NCBI GenBank assembly: GCA_017625435.1
Contig: JAGAKX010000011.1
Span: 62,001-126,000 of the forward strand
From: Clostridia bacterium
Lineage (GTDB): Bacteria > Bacillota > Clostridia > Oscillospirales > Acutalibacteraceae
DNA: 64,000 bases
Direction: 5' to 3'
The notes under the pieces were generated by a model. It did no database searches, was not told the DNA's origin, and saw nothing but the letters and a program-made list of their open reading frames with translations. Shown piece after piece: positions 31,469 through 40,095 of this stretch. A program made the translations under genes and the position numbers. Each line of letters opens with the position of its first letter. Within the stretch, counting starts at the first letter, position 1.

Positions 31469-33337
31469 TTAATATATATTTTTGTTTTCTCTGTACGTGC
31501 GCCACACGTTTTCGAAAAATCCGTCATTTTCGGGAATGGGGCGGACAGACCGCCACTTCACGGTAAAGTCACCGTTTTTATAGGAAATTTCCTGAATTCT
31601 GTCTGCAGGATTCACGGATTTCTTTTCTTTATCTGTATTTTTATAAACTGCGCTGCCTCTTGTGTATGCGGTTTCCTGCCAATAGTCTTCAATTGCAATC
31701 AGGACAGCCGTTGATGTGAGAAGAGCGTCGTAGTATTTATATGTATCAACAAGACCTTCTGTATCCTTTGCGGTAATAAGGAAGGGGAAAATGTCAATAT
31801 CTCTTTTTCTTCTTGCCGTAAGCTCTTTTATTTCCGCTATATTTCTTACCGCTGCGGCACTTTCGCTCATATTGCTTCTTACGGACGAAAGGAGAGTGAA
31901 TGCGGTATTTTCATTACCCGTGATTTTTTCCTTCAGCTGCAAGTGATAAGAAAGGACTTTTTCTGCAAGTGATAAGAACTTTTCTCTGTCCGTTTTTTCT
32001 TCCTTTTTCCGTGAAATGAACTGTGCTGCACGAAGTGAGCCTGCCTGACCTGAGTTCAGCGCAGAGCCTCCGGGGCGGGAAGCGCCGTGTGTACCTGCAC
32101 ACTCTCCGGCGGCAAAAAGTCCCGTAACGGATGTCTGCCACCATAAGTTGACGGCAATTCCGCCGTTATTGTGCTGTGCACAGAGTGCAATTTCAAGCAT
32201 TTCTCTCTCTAAATCCACACCCTTACCGAGGTATAATTCCACGGCAGGGAGATTCATTTTTTTCAGTCTTTCTATGGGTGTGCCGAAAAGTGCCCCGGCA
32301 TTTTTAAGATAAGTATATGCCTCACCCGACAGCTTTTCATAATCAATGCTTTCAAGACCGAAGGGATTTTTCCTATAATCGAGAAAAACTCTTCTGTCAT
32401 TATTTACACACTCGTTATAAACCGCAAGGTCAATTGCGGAAGAACCGTGCTCTGCCTTTGACGAATCAAAGGGCCATTGATAGCCCTTTAAGAAAACGAA
32501 TGAAAGAGCTTCATAGATATCGGAGAAATAGTCTCTTAAAAATTCACGCTCCGTTCCGTTTTCATCAACAGAAACAAAACGGGGAAGCACCTGCATATAA
32601 GTACCCGAAACATTCCATTTCGGATTTACGCTTGCAAGACCGTATTGCCACTCTGTCATATTCTGTAAGGATGCTCCTGCTTTAAGCGCTAAGCCCGTGC
32701 TGCCCGTATGTCCTTCGGGATAAACAGTATCCTCGTATATCCCTGCAGGTCCTCCTGTTGCAAGAATTATGTTGTTGCAGGAGAACAGCCTGTATCCGCC
32801 GTGATTCTTATCGAGACACAAAAGTCCTCTTACGGTGTTATTGTCTGTAATTATTTCTACTGCCAGAAGTCCGTCAAAAACGGGAATTCCCATACTTTCA
32901 GCCTGCTTTTCAAGTACCTCTGTCATAAACCTTGATGTTAAAGGTCCTGCAGAGGTTGCTCTCATATACGGGTCGTGGTCTGTCTTATAGCCTACATATT
33001 CACCGTAACGGTTTACGGGAAATGGTACACCGAGGGAGCAGAGATTATAAAAGCATTTAGAGGAAAGAGCTGCTTCTGCAAGAGCGTTATCACCGTCAAC
33101 AGAGCCACCCGAAAACAGGTCCCCTGCCATTTTTCTTACAGAATCGGGGTTATCACCGGAAAGAGACAGCTTATAATAGGTCTGCTTGTCGCTTCCCGTG
33201 TTTCTTGATGTGCCCGTGTTTACACCCTCCGTGACAATGCAAACACTTTTGTCACAGAGCTTTTTTAATTCAACTGCGGCATTGTAGCCTGCCGCTCCCG
33301 TACCGATAACAACGGTATCAAAATAAAGATATTCCAT
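31469..33337 (-). CDS. FAD-dependent oxidoreductase (fumarate reductase/aspartate oxidase-like)
   Basis: A 622-residue flavoprotein. FAD-binding segments: VVIGTGAAGYNAAVELKKL at residues 9-27, the GTSRNTGSDKQTYYKLS active-site-type loop, ILATGGPAGIYEDTVYPEGH and the C-terminal AGECAGTHGASRPGGSALNS. The capping domain and a C-terminal helical region fit the succinate dehydrogenase/fumarate reductase flavoprotein family, but no partner iron-sulfur or membrane subunit is encoded nearby, so it may be a soluble enoate or alcohol-type oxidoreductase. It lies 3 nt after the SDR gene and 9 nt before the isomerase-like gene. Confidence 0.82.
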   Translation of the reverse strand: MEYLYFDTVVIGTGAAGYNAAVELKKLCDKSVCIVTEGVNTGTSRNTGSDKQTYYKLSLSGDNPDSVRKMAGDLFSGGSVDGDNALAEAALSSKCFYNLCSLGVPFPVNRYGEYVGYKTDHDPYMRATSAGPLTSRFMTEVLEKQAESMGIPVFDGLLAVEIITDNNTVRGLLCLDKNHGGYRLFSCNNIILATGGPAGIYEDTVYPEGHTGSTGLALKAGASLQNMTEWQYGLASVNPKWNVSGTYMQVLPRFVSVDENGTEREFLRDYFSDIYEALSFVFLKGYQWPFDSSKAEHGSSAIDLAVYNECVNNDRRVFLDYRKNPFGLESIDYEKLSGEAYTYLKNAGALFGTPIERLKKMNLPAVELYLGKGVDLEREMLEIALCAQHNNGGIAVNLWWQTSVTGLFAAGECAGTHGASRPGGSALNSGQAGSLRAAQFISRKKEEKTDREKFLSLAEKVLSYHLQLKEKITGNENTAFTLLSSVRSNMSESAAAVRNIAEIKELTARRKRDIDIFPFLITAKDTEGLVDTYKYYDALLTSTAVLIAIEDYWQETAYTRGSAVYKNTDKEKKSVNPADRIQEISYKNGDFTVKWRSVRPIPENDGFFENVWRTYRENKNIY

Positions 33338-33340
33338 AAA

Positions 33341-34078
33341 TTATAACCTTCTTATGTGAAAACCGCCGTCAACATCAATTGACTGTCCCGTAACATAGGG
33401 GAGTGCCCCGTTTATAAGGGAGAAAACTGCTTTTGCCACATCCTCGGGGGTGCCCCAGCGTTTTATGGGAAGAAGTCCGTTTTCAATAAGTGTATCGTAT
33501 TTTTCCTTTACCTTGCTAGTCATATCCGTGGCAATAATTCCGGGACGCACCTCGTTTACGGGAATGCCGAATTCAGAGAGTCTGTCGGCAAAGAGCTTTG
33601 TAATCATTGAAACGCCTGCCTTTGAAATACAGTATTCGCCTCGGGATACTGAGCTTGTATAGGCTGAAAGAGAGGATATGTTTACAATTGCTCCCTTTTC
33701 GTCTCCCTTATTTTTTATCATTTCGTTGGCAACTGCCTGAGTAAGAAAAAGCATTGCCTTGGTGTTAATATTCATTACTCTGTCGTAGCTTTCCTCAGTC
33801 ATTCCGAGAAGGTCTGTGCGTACCTTAGGGGCAACTCCTGCGACATTTACAAGTATATCAATTCTGCCGTTGATGCTGAGAGCGGTGTCAATCAGCCTTT
33901 TACGGTCTTCAGAGTCTGATACGTCACCCTGCACGTAAATAAAATTTTCTTTTGGGGCATTTTCTGCCTTTTCTCTTGTTCCCATTCCCACTACGGTTAT
34001 TCCGTTTTCGGTAAAAAGCTTTGCCGTGGCAAGTCCTATGCCTGCGGAAGCTCCCGAAATTATGGCAGTCTTATTCAC
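33341..34078 (-). CDS. SDR-family NAD(P)-dependent oxidoreductase
   Basis: A 245-residue short-chain dehydrogenase: cofactor motif IISGASAGIGLATAK, the NVAGVAP variant of NNAG, catalytic Ser in VNISSLSAYTSS and Tyr-x3-Lys in EYCISKAGVS, and the C-terminal GQSIDVDGGFHIRRL. I chose the GTG at 34,078, which has GGAGG 8 nt upstream and overlaps the old yellow enzyme stop by 8 nt, instead of a longer frame inside that gene. Probably oxidises or reduces a hydroxyl/keto group on the operon's substrate. Confidence 0.88.
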   Translation of the reverse strand: MNKTAIISGASAGIGLATAKLFTENGITVVGMGTREKAENAPKENFIYVQGDVSDSEDRKRLIDTALSINGRIDILVNVAGVAPKVRTDLLGMTEESYDRVMNINTKAMLFLTQAVANEMIKNKGDEKGAIVNISSLSAYTSSVSRGEYCISKAGVSMITKLFADRLSEFGIPVNEVRPGIIATDMTSKVKEKYDTLIENGLLPIKRWGTPEDVAKAVFSLINGALPYVTGQSIDVDGGFHIRRL

Positions 34079-35402
34079 AGTCAGCACCTCCGCACTGTTT
34101 TTTGTATATGGGGGCATAAACCTCTTTATCTCTTATTACGCAACCGGGGGTTCCGCCGGGGGTGCGCATAATTTCCGTGCATTTTCCGCAGCAGATACAG
34201 ATTTTGTTCTTATCTGTTCCGTCCGTGGTGAGAATATCCCTTGCAAAATCGGGGTAGGCAAAAATTGTTCTGCCAAAGCCCGCTATGTCAAATCCGCCCT
34301 GTTCAATAAAGGCGGCGGCTACAAAGGGGGCCGCAACTCCGAGATAGGAAAGTGCGGAAGAAATTATCTTCATTTCGGGGACCGCGTATTTTATTTCGGC
34401 AATGCCCTTTAACATTCTTGCAACGCCCTCAAGGGGATGCTCGGAATGAACATAGCCGCCCTTGGCAAAGGGACGGTTTACATGGGGATTGAAGTAGGGG
34501 TTACCCATAGTGATATTTATAAGCCGTACCCCGTAGGAAAAAAGCATTTCAATGAGCTTTTTCGGTTCCGTAAGGTCAATGTCAATACCCGAGTCTTCTC
34601 TTACTCCGAAGCCGTAAGGATAGGGGAAGCCATCGTAGACGTTCATACGGGTGGAAACAATAAAATCCTTTCCCGTAACCTCCATAGCACCTAGAATGCT
34701 TTCTCTTAAAAGCCTTGTTCTGTTTTCGAAGGAACCGCCGTATTTACCTGCTCTTTCGTAAGCTGAAAGAAGCTCGCAGTTAAGATATCTGTGGCAGGCT
34801 TTTATGTCAACACCGTCAAAGCCTGCTTTTTCGGCAAGACGTGAGGCATTTATAAGTGCCTCCTTTACACGGTCTATGTATTCATCCGTTACGATTCTGT
34901 CAGGGGAAACAGGCTTGTCCTTTTCGAATATGGGATTATTGTACGCAATAAGGGGAGCGGGAACACCTTCGGGCTTCGAATATCTGCCGGAATGTGTTGC
35001 CTGCATAATTACAACGGGCTCATACCCGTTCTTCTTTAATGCTGTTTCCTTTATTCTTTCAACCTGACGGGCAAATGCATCAATATTTCTTTCGTTTATA
35101 TAAAGCTGTCGGGGATTTGCCTTTCCCTCCGGCAGAACGGCAGTTGCCTCGTACCATATAAGTCCTGCACCGCCTTCGGCGAAACGGTCATATCTCCTGA
35201 GGGTCAGCTCTCCCGGTGTGCCGTCCGGATTTCCGTCACAGCCCTCCATCGCCTGACAGGCAAGGCGGTTGGAAACCGTATGCGCTCCGACAGTCAGAGG
35301 CTTTCCCAGAATCTCAGTATTGTCGGAATAGGGAAGCTCTGTTTCAAGCTCACGGTTCTGTAAAATAAAATCTTCAATTGAGGTATAAACCTTACGGATC
35401 AT
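34071..35402 (-). CDS. NADH:flavin oxidoreductase (old yellow enzyme) with 4Fe-4S motif
   Basis: A 443-residue old yellow enzyme-type FMN barrel. The N-terminal barrel starts GKPLTVGAHTVSNRLACQAM; GFDGVDIKACHRYL is the family's 'GFDGVEIHxAHGYL' with Cys in place of the usual Ala; GFGRTIFAYPDFARDIL closes the barrel. A C-terminal cysteine set CICCGKCTEIMRTPGGTPGC resembles the 4Fe-4S site of 2,4-dienoyl-CoA reductases, but the FAD/NAD half of those enzymes is missing. Start ATG 35,402 follows GGGGAG. It is the first gene of the eight-gene operon. It probably reduces an activated double bond. Confidence 0.85.
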   Translation of the reverse strand: MIRKVYTSIEDFILQNRELETELPYSDNTEILGKPLTVGAHTVSNRLACQAMEGCDGNPDGTPGELTLRRYDRFAEGGAGLIWYEATAVLPEGKANPRQLYINERNIDAFARQVERIKETALKKNGYEPVVIMQATHSGRYSKPEGVPAPLIAYNNPIFEKDKPVSPDRIVTDEYIDRVKEALINASRLAEKAGFDGVDIKACHRYLNCELLSAYERAGKYGGSFENRTRLLRESILGAMEVTGKDFIVSTRMNVYDGFPYPYGFGVREDSGIDIDLTEPKKLIEMLFSYGVRLINITMGNPYFNPHVNRPFAKGGYVHSEHPLEGVARMLKGIAEIKYAVPEMKIISSALSYLGVAAPFVAAAFIEQGGFDIAGFGRTIFAYPDFARDILTTDGTDKNKICICCGKCTEIMRTPGGTPGCVIRDKEVYAPIYKKQCGGADCE

Positions 35403-35480
35403 AATGCTCTCCCCAAAAATGTTCTTTTTTACATAATAATATTTTTTACCATAATAATCAATAATCAAAGTGAAAAATAC

Positions 35481-35509
35481 AAAAAAAGGACAGCAGAAAT
35501 CTGCTGTCC
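35481..35509 (-). terminator. terminator after the dockerin protein gene
   Basis: Minus strand: GGACAGCAGA/TCTGCTGTCC with a 2-nt loop (in practice 4) followed by seven T residues. It closes the dockerin gene before the redox operon, whose start lies 78 nt further. Confidence 0.85.
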
Positions 35510-35536
35510 CGAAAATTATTGAGTTTTAATTTTCAC

Positions 35537-37708
35537 TTATGCAAGCTTATCAAGACCAACTGCAACTCTGAGGATAAGACGTGCGTCTGTTGCGTCAACC
35601 TTTGCGTTTTTATCAACGTCTGCAGCCTTTTCCTGAGAAGCATCGAGCTTATCAAGACCAACTGCTGCACGGAGAGCAAGTCTTGCGTCTGTTGCGTCAA
35701 CCTTATCGTTGGAGTCAACGTCACCGAGCTTATATGCAGCGGGGATTTCGTAGCCTTCTTCGAAGAGACCTGTAAGGAGATCGTCAACGAGGTCGATAAC
35801 AGCAACATTAATCTTCTTGTCGAAGAGAGAAGCTTCTTCATTTTCTGCAAGCATTGCTACAGAAGCTTCAATATCAAAGTTAAGAAGATTGCCGAGGAAC
35901 TTATCCATAAGCATTGTTTCAAAATCAAGTGCGAATGTGTCGTTGCCGCAGCCTGAAATGAAGGATGTATCAAAGAGAGAATCAAGGATAACATTAAGCT
36001 TGAAGAAGCCGCCTTCACCGTCAATAACGCCTCTTTCAGTTGAAAGAATGTCTGCGGATGCGGGGAGACCGTCAACAAAGTTAAGAGCCCAGTCTACGAT
36101 ATCGTCAAGATAATCTTCGCCTGTCCACTTGCTTGTGTCTTCGGGAAGCTCATAATATGTTGTACCCTTGTTGTAGTTGAGAGCCTTAGCTGCAACTTCC
36201 ATGCCGATTTCGAATACGAGGTCGAGACAAGCTGCTTCGTCCATCTTTTCAACATTAACTGCTTTCTTTACTGCAACGATGTCCATAGGAACCCATTCCT
36301 TGTTGCTTGCTGCAAACTTTGCGGCAAGAACTGCAAGCTGTTCAAGGGTCTTTGCCTTGTCAACTTCCTTCATATCAGCATTTTTGAACCAACCCTGGAA
36401 GAAGAGCTTGAGAACTGCAACTGCCATTTCTTCAGCGGACATATTCTTAACTGCATCTGCTGTGAACTTGGAAAGGTCAACACCGAGATCGGGAAGATCC
36501 TTAATAAGAGGAAGAAGGTAACGGAATGTCTTTGTAAGGTTAGAGTTGAGCTTATCGTTGCCGCCTTCTTCAAGACCGAGCTTTGCAAATTCAGCGGGCT
36601 GGATAACTAACTTGAGAACTGTGATGATAAGGTTGTTGAGCTGAGCAATCATGTTGCCCTTGCCTACGCCGAGGTATTCGTCGAAGGTGTCAGCCTTGAA
36701 TTCATACTCAAGGTTGATAACCTGAGAGAGCTTACCTGTTGTGTCCTTTGCTGCAAGGTCTTTAAGAGCGGTTCTTGCATCGTTGTTGAGGAGATCAAGA
36801 AGAAGATTTGCATAGATGTCACCGGCATAAGTTTCAAGGAAGCCGTAGATTGAAAGCTGCATAACGTCGTCAGCGGCCTTCTGGTCAATTTTTTCGTTTG
36901 AGCCTGTAAGGAGCTTTAAGAAAGCAGCAGCAAGAATCTGGTCTGCTGTGTAGTTCTTGTATGCTTCATAATCAAGCTCTATAGCATCGCAGAGCATTTT
37001 CTTGATAGCATCGGGGGAGATATAGTCCTTGATAAGGTCATTGATAAGGCCGTTTACTGCAGCAAGAAGACCGAGGTTAACCTTACCTGAGAGAACCTTC
37101 TTGAAGAGGTCGGTATTGTCGCTGAGGAACTGAAGAACAGAGTAAAGAGCACCGAGGTTGCCGGAATTTTTAACTGTAACGAGATTTACTCTGAGACCCT
37201 TCTTTTCAAAGATAAGGGATTCTTCCTTAAGGTTTGAAATGTCACCGAGACCTACTGTTGTTGCAAGTGCGTAAAGAGAAGAAATGATCTTGTCAACGGA
37301 GCCTACATCGATGTTAACGATTTTGAGAATAGACTTAACTGTATCATCGGAAGCAAGGTCTGCCTGTAAGCCGGGAAGAATGTCAGCATTGAGCCAGTCA
37401 ACAAGAATCTTTGCAAGAGCCTCGTCATCTGCTGCGAGAACGTCTGTTTCACCGACCTTTGCCTGAAGAGCTTCGTCTTCAACAAGCAAAAATACAAGAG
37501 AAAGAACAGAGCCTAAAATTTCTTCCTTTCTGTTGTTGATGTTCTTGAGAAGCCATTCAACAAGGTTGCCGAGGCTTTCGCCCTGAATGAGCTTTTCAAC
37601 TGTGTCTACGTCATCCTTTATTGCTGCGGCGGAAGCCATAAGCGGTACGGATGAGAAAGCAAGTACCATAGCAAGAATAACAGCTATGATTTTGTTTGTC
37701 TTTTTCAT
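35537..37708 (-). CDS. large secreted protein with C-terminal dockerin
   Basis: A 723-residue secreted protein: signal peptide (MKKTNKIIAVILAMVLAFSS.., cleavage near ASA-AA), about 600 residues rich in Leu, Lys, Asp and Ala that look all-helical with loosely repeated 'LAAKFAA', 'LLDLLNND' type segments, and a C-terminal type I dockerin with two calcium loops, GDVDSNDKVDATDARLALRA and ADVDKNAKVDATDARLILR. Dockerins bind cohesins on scaffoldin or cell-surface proteins, so it may be anchored to a cellulosome-like complex; no cohesin is in this window. The helical part has no enzyme motif I recognise. Start ATG 37,708 is favoured, since an ATG four codons earlier overlaps the ribosome binding site. 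Confidence 0.8.
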   Translation of the reverse strand: MKKTNKIIAVILAMVLAFSSVPLMASAAAIKDDVDTVEKLIQGESLGNLVEWLLKNINNRKEEILGSVLSLVFLLVEDEALQAKVGETDVLAADDEALAKILVDWLNADILPGLQADLASDDTVKSILKIVNIDVGSVDKIISSLYALATTVGLGDISNLKEESLIFEKKGLRVNLVTVKNSGNLGALYSVLQFLSDNTDLFKKVLSGKVNLGLLAAVNGLINDLIKDYISPDAIKKMLCDAIELDYEAYKNYTADQILAAAFLKLLTGSNEKIDQKAADDVMQLSIYGFLETYAGDIYANLLLDLLNNDARTALKDLAAKDTTGKLSQVINLEYEFKADTFDEYLGVGKGNMIAQLNNLIITVLKLVIQPAEFAKLGLEEGGNDKLNSNLTKTFRYLLPLIKDLPDLGVDLSKFTADAVKNMSAEEMAVAVLKLFFQGWFKNADMKEVDKAKTLEQLAVLAAKFAASNKEWVPMDIVAVKKAVNVEKMDEAACLDLVFEIGMEVAAKALNYNKGTTYYELPEDTSKWTGEDYLDDIVDWALNFVDGLPASADILSTERGVIDGEGGFFKLNVILDSLFDTSFISGCGNDTFALDFETMLMDKFLGNLLNFDIEASVAMLAENEEASLFDKKINVAVIDLVDDLLTGLFEEGYEIPAAYKLGDVDSNDKVDATDARLALRAAVGLDKLDASQEKAADVDKNAKVDATDARLILRVAVGLDKLA

Positions 37709-37771
37709 AAGAAAAAACATCCTTTCAAGAAAATTATAACCTTTTCGGACACACCGACTGATTATGTTTAT

Positions 37772-37800
37772 ATTTTAGTTTACGGCATTCCCGTTGTCAA
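37772..37800 (-). promoter_or_regulatory. sigma-A promoter of the dockerin protein gene
   Basis: Minus strand TTGACA, 17-nt spacer, TAAAAT. The leader to the start codon is about 60 nt. Between this promoter and the xpt promoter (37,801-38,025) lies no gene; an imperfect GC-rich hairpin (TTCCGTT at 37,880 pairing with AACGGAA near 37,928) is the only structure I see. Confidence 0.75.
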
Positions 37801-38025
37801 CAGCATAATAATTGTATTTTTTAACAATATTTGGTTTATAAATTTGTTATGTTTTATTAATACAACTGTAACATATTATATTCCGTTTTCCCCGGGCTTT
37901 CGTGAGCATCCGGCTTAATTTTCCGGAACGGAAATTACAGTGTAAGTCTTTAGAGGCTGAAAGCACACAAAATTTGTAGAAAATGCAGAAAAGAAGAAAA
38001 AATAGTAAAAGTTGTGTAATATTTC

Positions 38026-38054
38026 TTGATTTTGTATGATTTGTGCTGTATACT
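38026..38054 (+). promoter_or_regulatory. sigma-A promoter of the purine salvage operon
   Basis: TTGATT, 17-nt spacer, TATACT. The leader to the ATG at 38,091 is only about 30 nt, too short for a guanine riboswitch, which often precedes xpt in Firmicutes. Confidence 0.7.
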
Positions 38055-38090
38055 GTCATTGTTTTGAAAAATCACTCGGAGGAAATACGG

Positions 38091-38669
38091 ATGAAATTGC
38101 TTGAAGAAAAGATTCTTTCCTGCGGAACAGTACTTCCCGGAAATATTCTCAAGGTTGACAGCTTTCTCAACCATCAGCTTGACGTATCTCTTCTTTCAGA
38201 GCTCGGCAAGGAGTTCTACAGACTTTTTGCAGACTGTAATGTTACAAGGATTCTCACGGTAGAGGCTTCCGGTATTCCTATTGCCTGCTTTGCCGCACAG
38301 CATTTCAATGTTCCCGTTGTGTTTGCAAAGAAGGGACATCACAAGAATATCGGCAACGATGTTTATACCGCTGAGGTCTTTTCTTTTACAAAAGGGACAA
38401 GCTATACCATATTTGTTTCAAAAAAGTATATCAATCCCGGAGATAATATTCTCGTTATTGACGATTTTCTTGCAAACGGACAGGCAGTGCTGGGGCTTAA
38501 GAAAATCATTGAGGATGCAGGCGCAAACCTTATGGGTGTCGGTATAGCAATTGAAAAAGGCTTCCAGAACGGCGGAAAGGAAATCCGTGCTCAGGGAGTG
38601 AATCTCAGGTCTTTAGCAATTGTTGATTCTATGACTGATGACAGCATCAGTTTCAGAAGCGATGATTGA
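38091..38669 (+). CDS. xpt: xanthine phosphoribosyltransferase
   Basis: A 192-residue type I phosphoribosyltransferase that converts xanthine and PRPP to XMP. The N-terminus MKLLEEKILSCGTVLPGNIL, SFLNHQLD, VEASGIPIACFAA, FAKKGHHKN and the PRPP-binding loop NILVIDDFLANGQA (about 122-135) are all typical of Xpt. The ATG follows CGGAGG; an upstream in-frame ATG lacks a site. It is the first gene of an operon with a BMP-type nucleoside-binding lipoprotein and an ABC transporter, coupling purine uptake to salvage. Confidence 0.93.
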   Translation: MKLLEEKILSCGTVLPGNILKVDSFLNHQLDVSLLSELGKEFYRLFADCNVTRILTVEASGIPIACFAAQHFNVPVVFAKKGHHKNIGNDVYTAEVFSFTKGTSYTIFVSKKYINPGDNILVIDDFLANGQAVLGLKKIIEDAGANLMGVGIAIEKGFQNGGKEIRAQGVNLRSLAIVDSMTDDSISFRSDD

Positions 38670-38702
38670 AAAGAATAAAAAATTTTATTGGAGGAACCCA
38701 AA

Positions 38703-39959
38703 GTGAAAAAAGTATTCAAAGTACTCGCTCTCGTTCTTGCTCTTTCTATGGTAGTTGCTTTCGCTGCTTGCGGCGGCACATCCGAAGAAACAACAGCTTC
38801 TGCAGACGAGACAACAACCGGCGAAGCTGCTGAACTCGACCTTTCCAAGATTAAGATCGGTTTCATCTGCCTTCACGACGAAAACTCAACCTATGACAAG
38901 AACTTCCTTGACGCTGCAAAAGAAGCTAAGGCTGCTCTCGGTCTTACAGACGATCAGGTAGTTATCGTTACAAACATTGCAGAATCTGCTGCTTGCTACG
39001 ATACAGCTGCTGACCTTGCTGAAGACGGCTGCAACATCGTTTTCGCTAACTCCTTCGGTCATGAAGACTTTATGATTCAGGCTGCTAAGGAATATCCCGA
39101 AGTACAGTTCTGCCATGCAACAGGTACAAAGGCTCACACAGAAGGCCTCAAGAACTACCACAACGCATTTGCTTCTATCTATGAAGGCAGATATCTTGCA
39201 GGTATTGCTGCAGGTCTCAAGCTCAACGAAATGATTGCTGACGGTAAAATCACAGCTGAACAGGCTAAGATGGGTTACGTAGGTGCTTTCACTTATGCTG
39301 AAGTTATCTCCGGCTATACATCCTTCTACCTTGGCGCAAAGTCCGTTTGTCCTTCAGTTACAATGGACGTTCAGTTCACAGGCTCCTGGTATGACGAGCA
39401 GGCTGAAAAGGAAGCTGCTGTTACACTTATGAACAAGGACTGTGTACTTATCAGCCAGCACGCTGACTCAATGGGTGCTCCCACAGCTTGCGAAACTGCA
39501 GGCGTTCCCAACGTTTCCTACAACGGCTCCACAATCGCTGCTTGCCCCAACACATTCATCGTATCATCCAGAATCAACTGGGCTCCCTACTATGAATACA
39601 TCATCAAGGCTGTAGCTAAGGGTGAAGAAATTGCTGTTGACTGGTGCGGCGGTATCAAGGAAGGCTCCGTTGTTCTTACAGACGTTAACGAAGCTGCTGC
39701 TGCAGAAGGCACACAGAAGGCTATTGATGACGCTAAGGCTAAGTTCCTTGACGGTACTCTCAAGGTATTCGCAACAGATACATTCACAAAGGACGGCGCA
39801 GCAATGGAATCCTACATGGCTGACGTTGATACCGATGCAGCTTACACAGCTGATACAGAAGTAATCAAGGACGGTTACTTCTCAGAGTCCGAATTCCGTT
39901 CAGCTCCTTACTTTGATGTAAGAATTGACGGCATTACTCTTCTTAACGAAAAGTTCTGA
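38703..39959 (+). CDS. BMP-family nucleoside-binding lipoprotein
   Basis: A 418-residue solute-binding lipoprotein starting at GTG 38,703 behind TTGGAGG. The signal peptide VKKVFKVLALVLALSMVVAF ends in the lipobox AFAAC-GG. The mature protein fits the BMP/PnrA family of purine nucleoside receptors (IKIGFICLHDENSTYDKNF, then FANSFGHEDFMIQAA and the GRYLAGIAAGL segment). Codon use (GCT, ACA, TCC, AAG) suggests high expression. It lies 33 nt after xpt; a hairpin after its stop may limit readthrough into the ATPase gene, so that the binding protein is made in excess. Confidence 0.9.
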   Translation: MKKVFKVLALVLALSMVVAFAACGGTSEETTASADETTTGEAAELDLSKIKIGFICLHDENSTYDKNFLDAAKEAKAALGLTDDQVVIVTNIAESAACYDTAADLAEDGCNIVFANSFGHEDFMIQAAKEYPEVQFCHATGTKAHTEGLKNYHNAFASIYEGRYLAGIAAGLKLNEMIADGKITAEQAKMGYVGAFTYAEVISGYTSFYLGAKSVCPSVTMDVQFTGSWYDEQAEKEAAVTLMNKDCVLISQHADSMGAPTACETAGVPNVSYNGSTIAACPNTFIVSSRINWAPYYEYIIKAVAKGEEIAVDWCGGIKEGSVVLTDVNEAAAAEGTQKAIDDAKAKFLDGTLKVFATDTFTKDGAAMESYMADVDTDAAYTADTEVIKDGYFSESEFRSAPYFDVRIDGITLLNEKF

Positions 39960-39978
39960 TTCGGTTAGATTAAAAGAT

Positions 39979-40005
39979 AGGCGGAGCTCTTTTTCTGCTC
40001 CGCCT
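39979..40005 (+). terminator. attenuating hairpin between the binding protein and the ABC genes
   Basis: AGGCGGAGC/GCTCCGCCT, perfect 9-bp stem with a 9-nt loop. The T run starts 8 nt later, so it is a weak terminator or an mRNA-stabilising structure, common after binding-protein genes. Confidence 0.55.
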
Positions 40006-40095
40006 GTACTTAATTTTTTCACGGTTGATTTCTGAAAAAGCATCATTCGGTGCAGTTGGTGCTTTTTGAGAAATTAACAAAGGAGGAAACAAAAA

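Noticed and set aside
26504..35402. Bile-acid 7-dehydroxylation (bai-like) operon, because of old yellow enzyme plus SDR
   Set aside because: No CoA ligase, CoA transferase or dehydratase; the old yellow enzyme is half the length of BaiCD/BaiH; the transporter and isomerase point to sugars.
35540..37500. Several long antisense frames inside the dockerin protein gene
   Set aside because: Explained by strong codon bias of the real gene; no sites or family matches.
37801..38090. Guanine/xanthine riboswitch before xpt
   Set aside because: The promoter leaves only about 30 nt of leader and I see no purine-aptamer core upstream.
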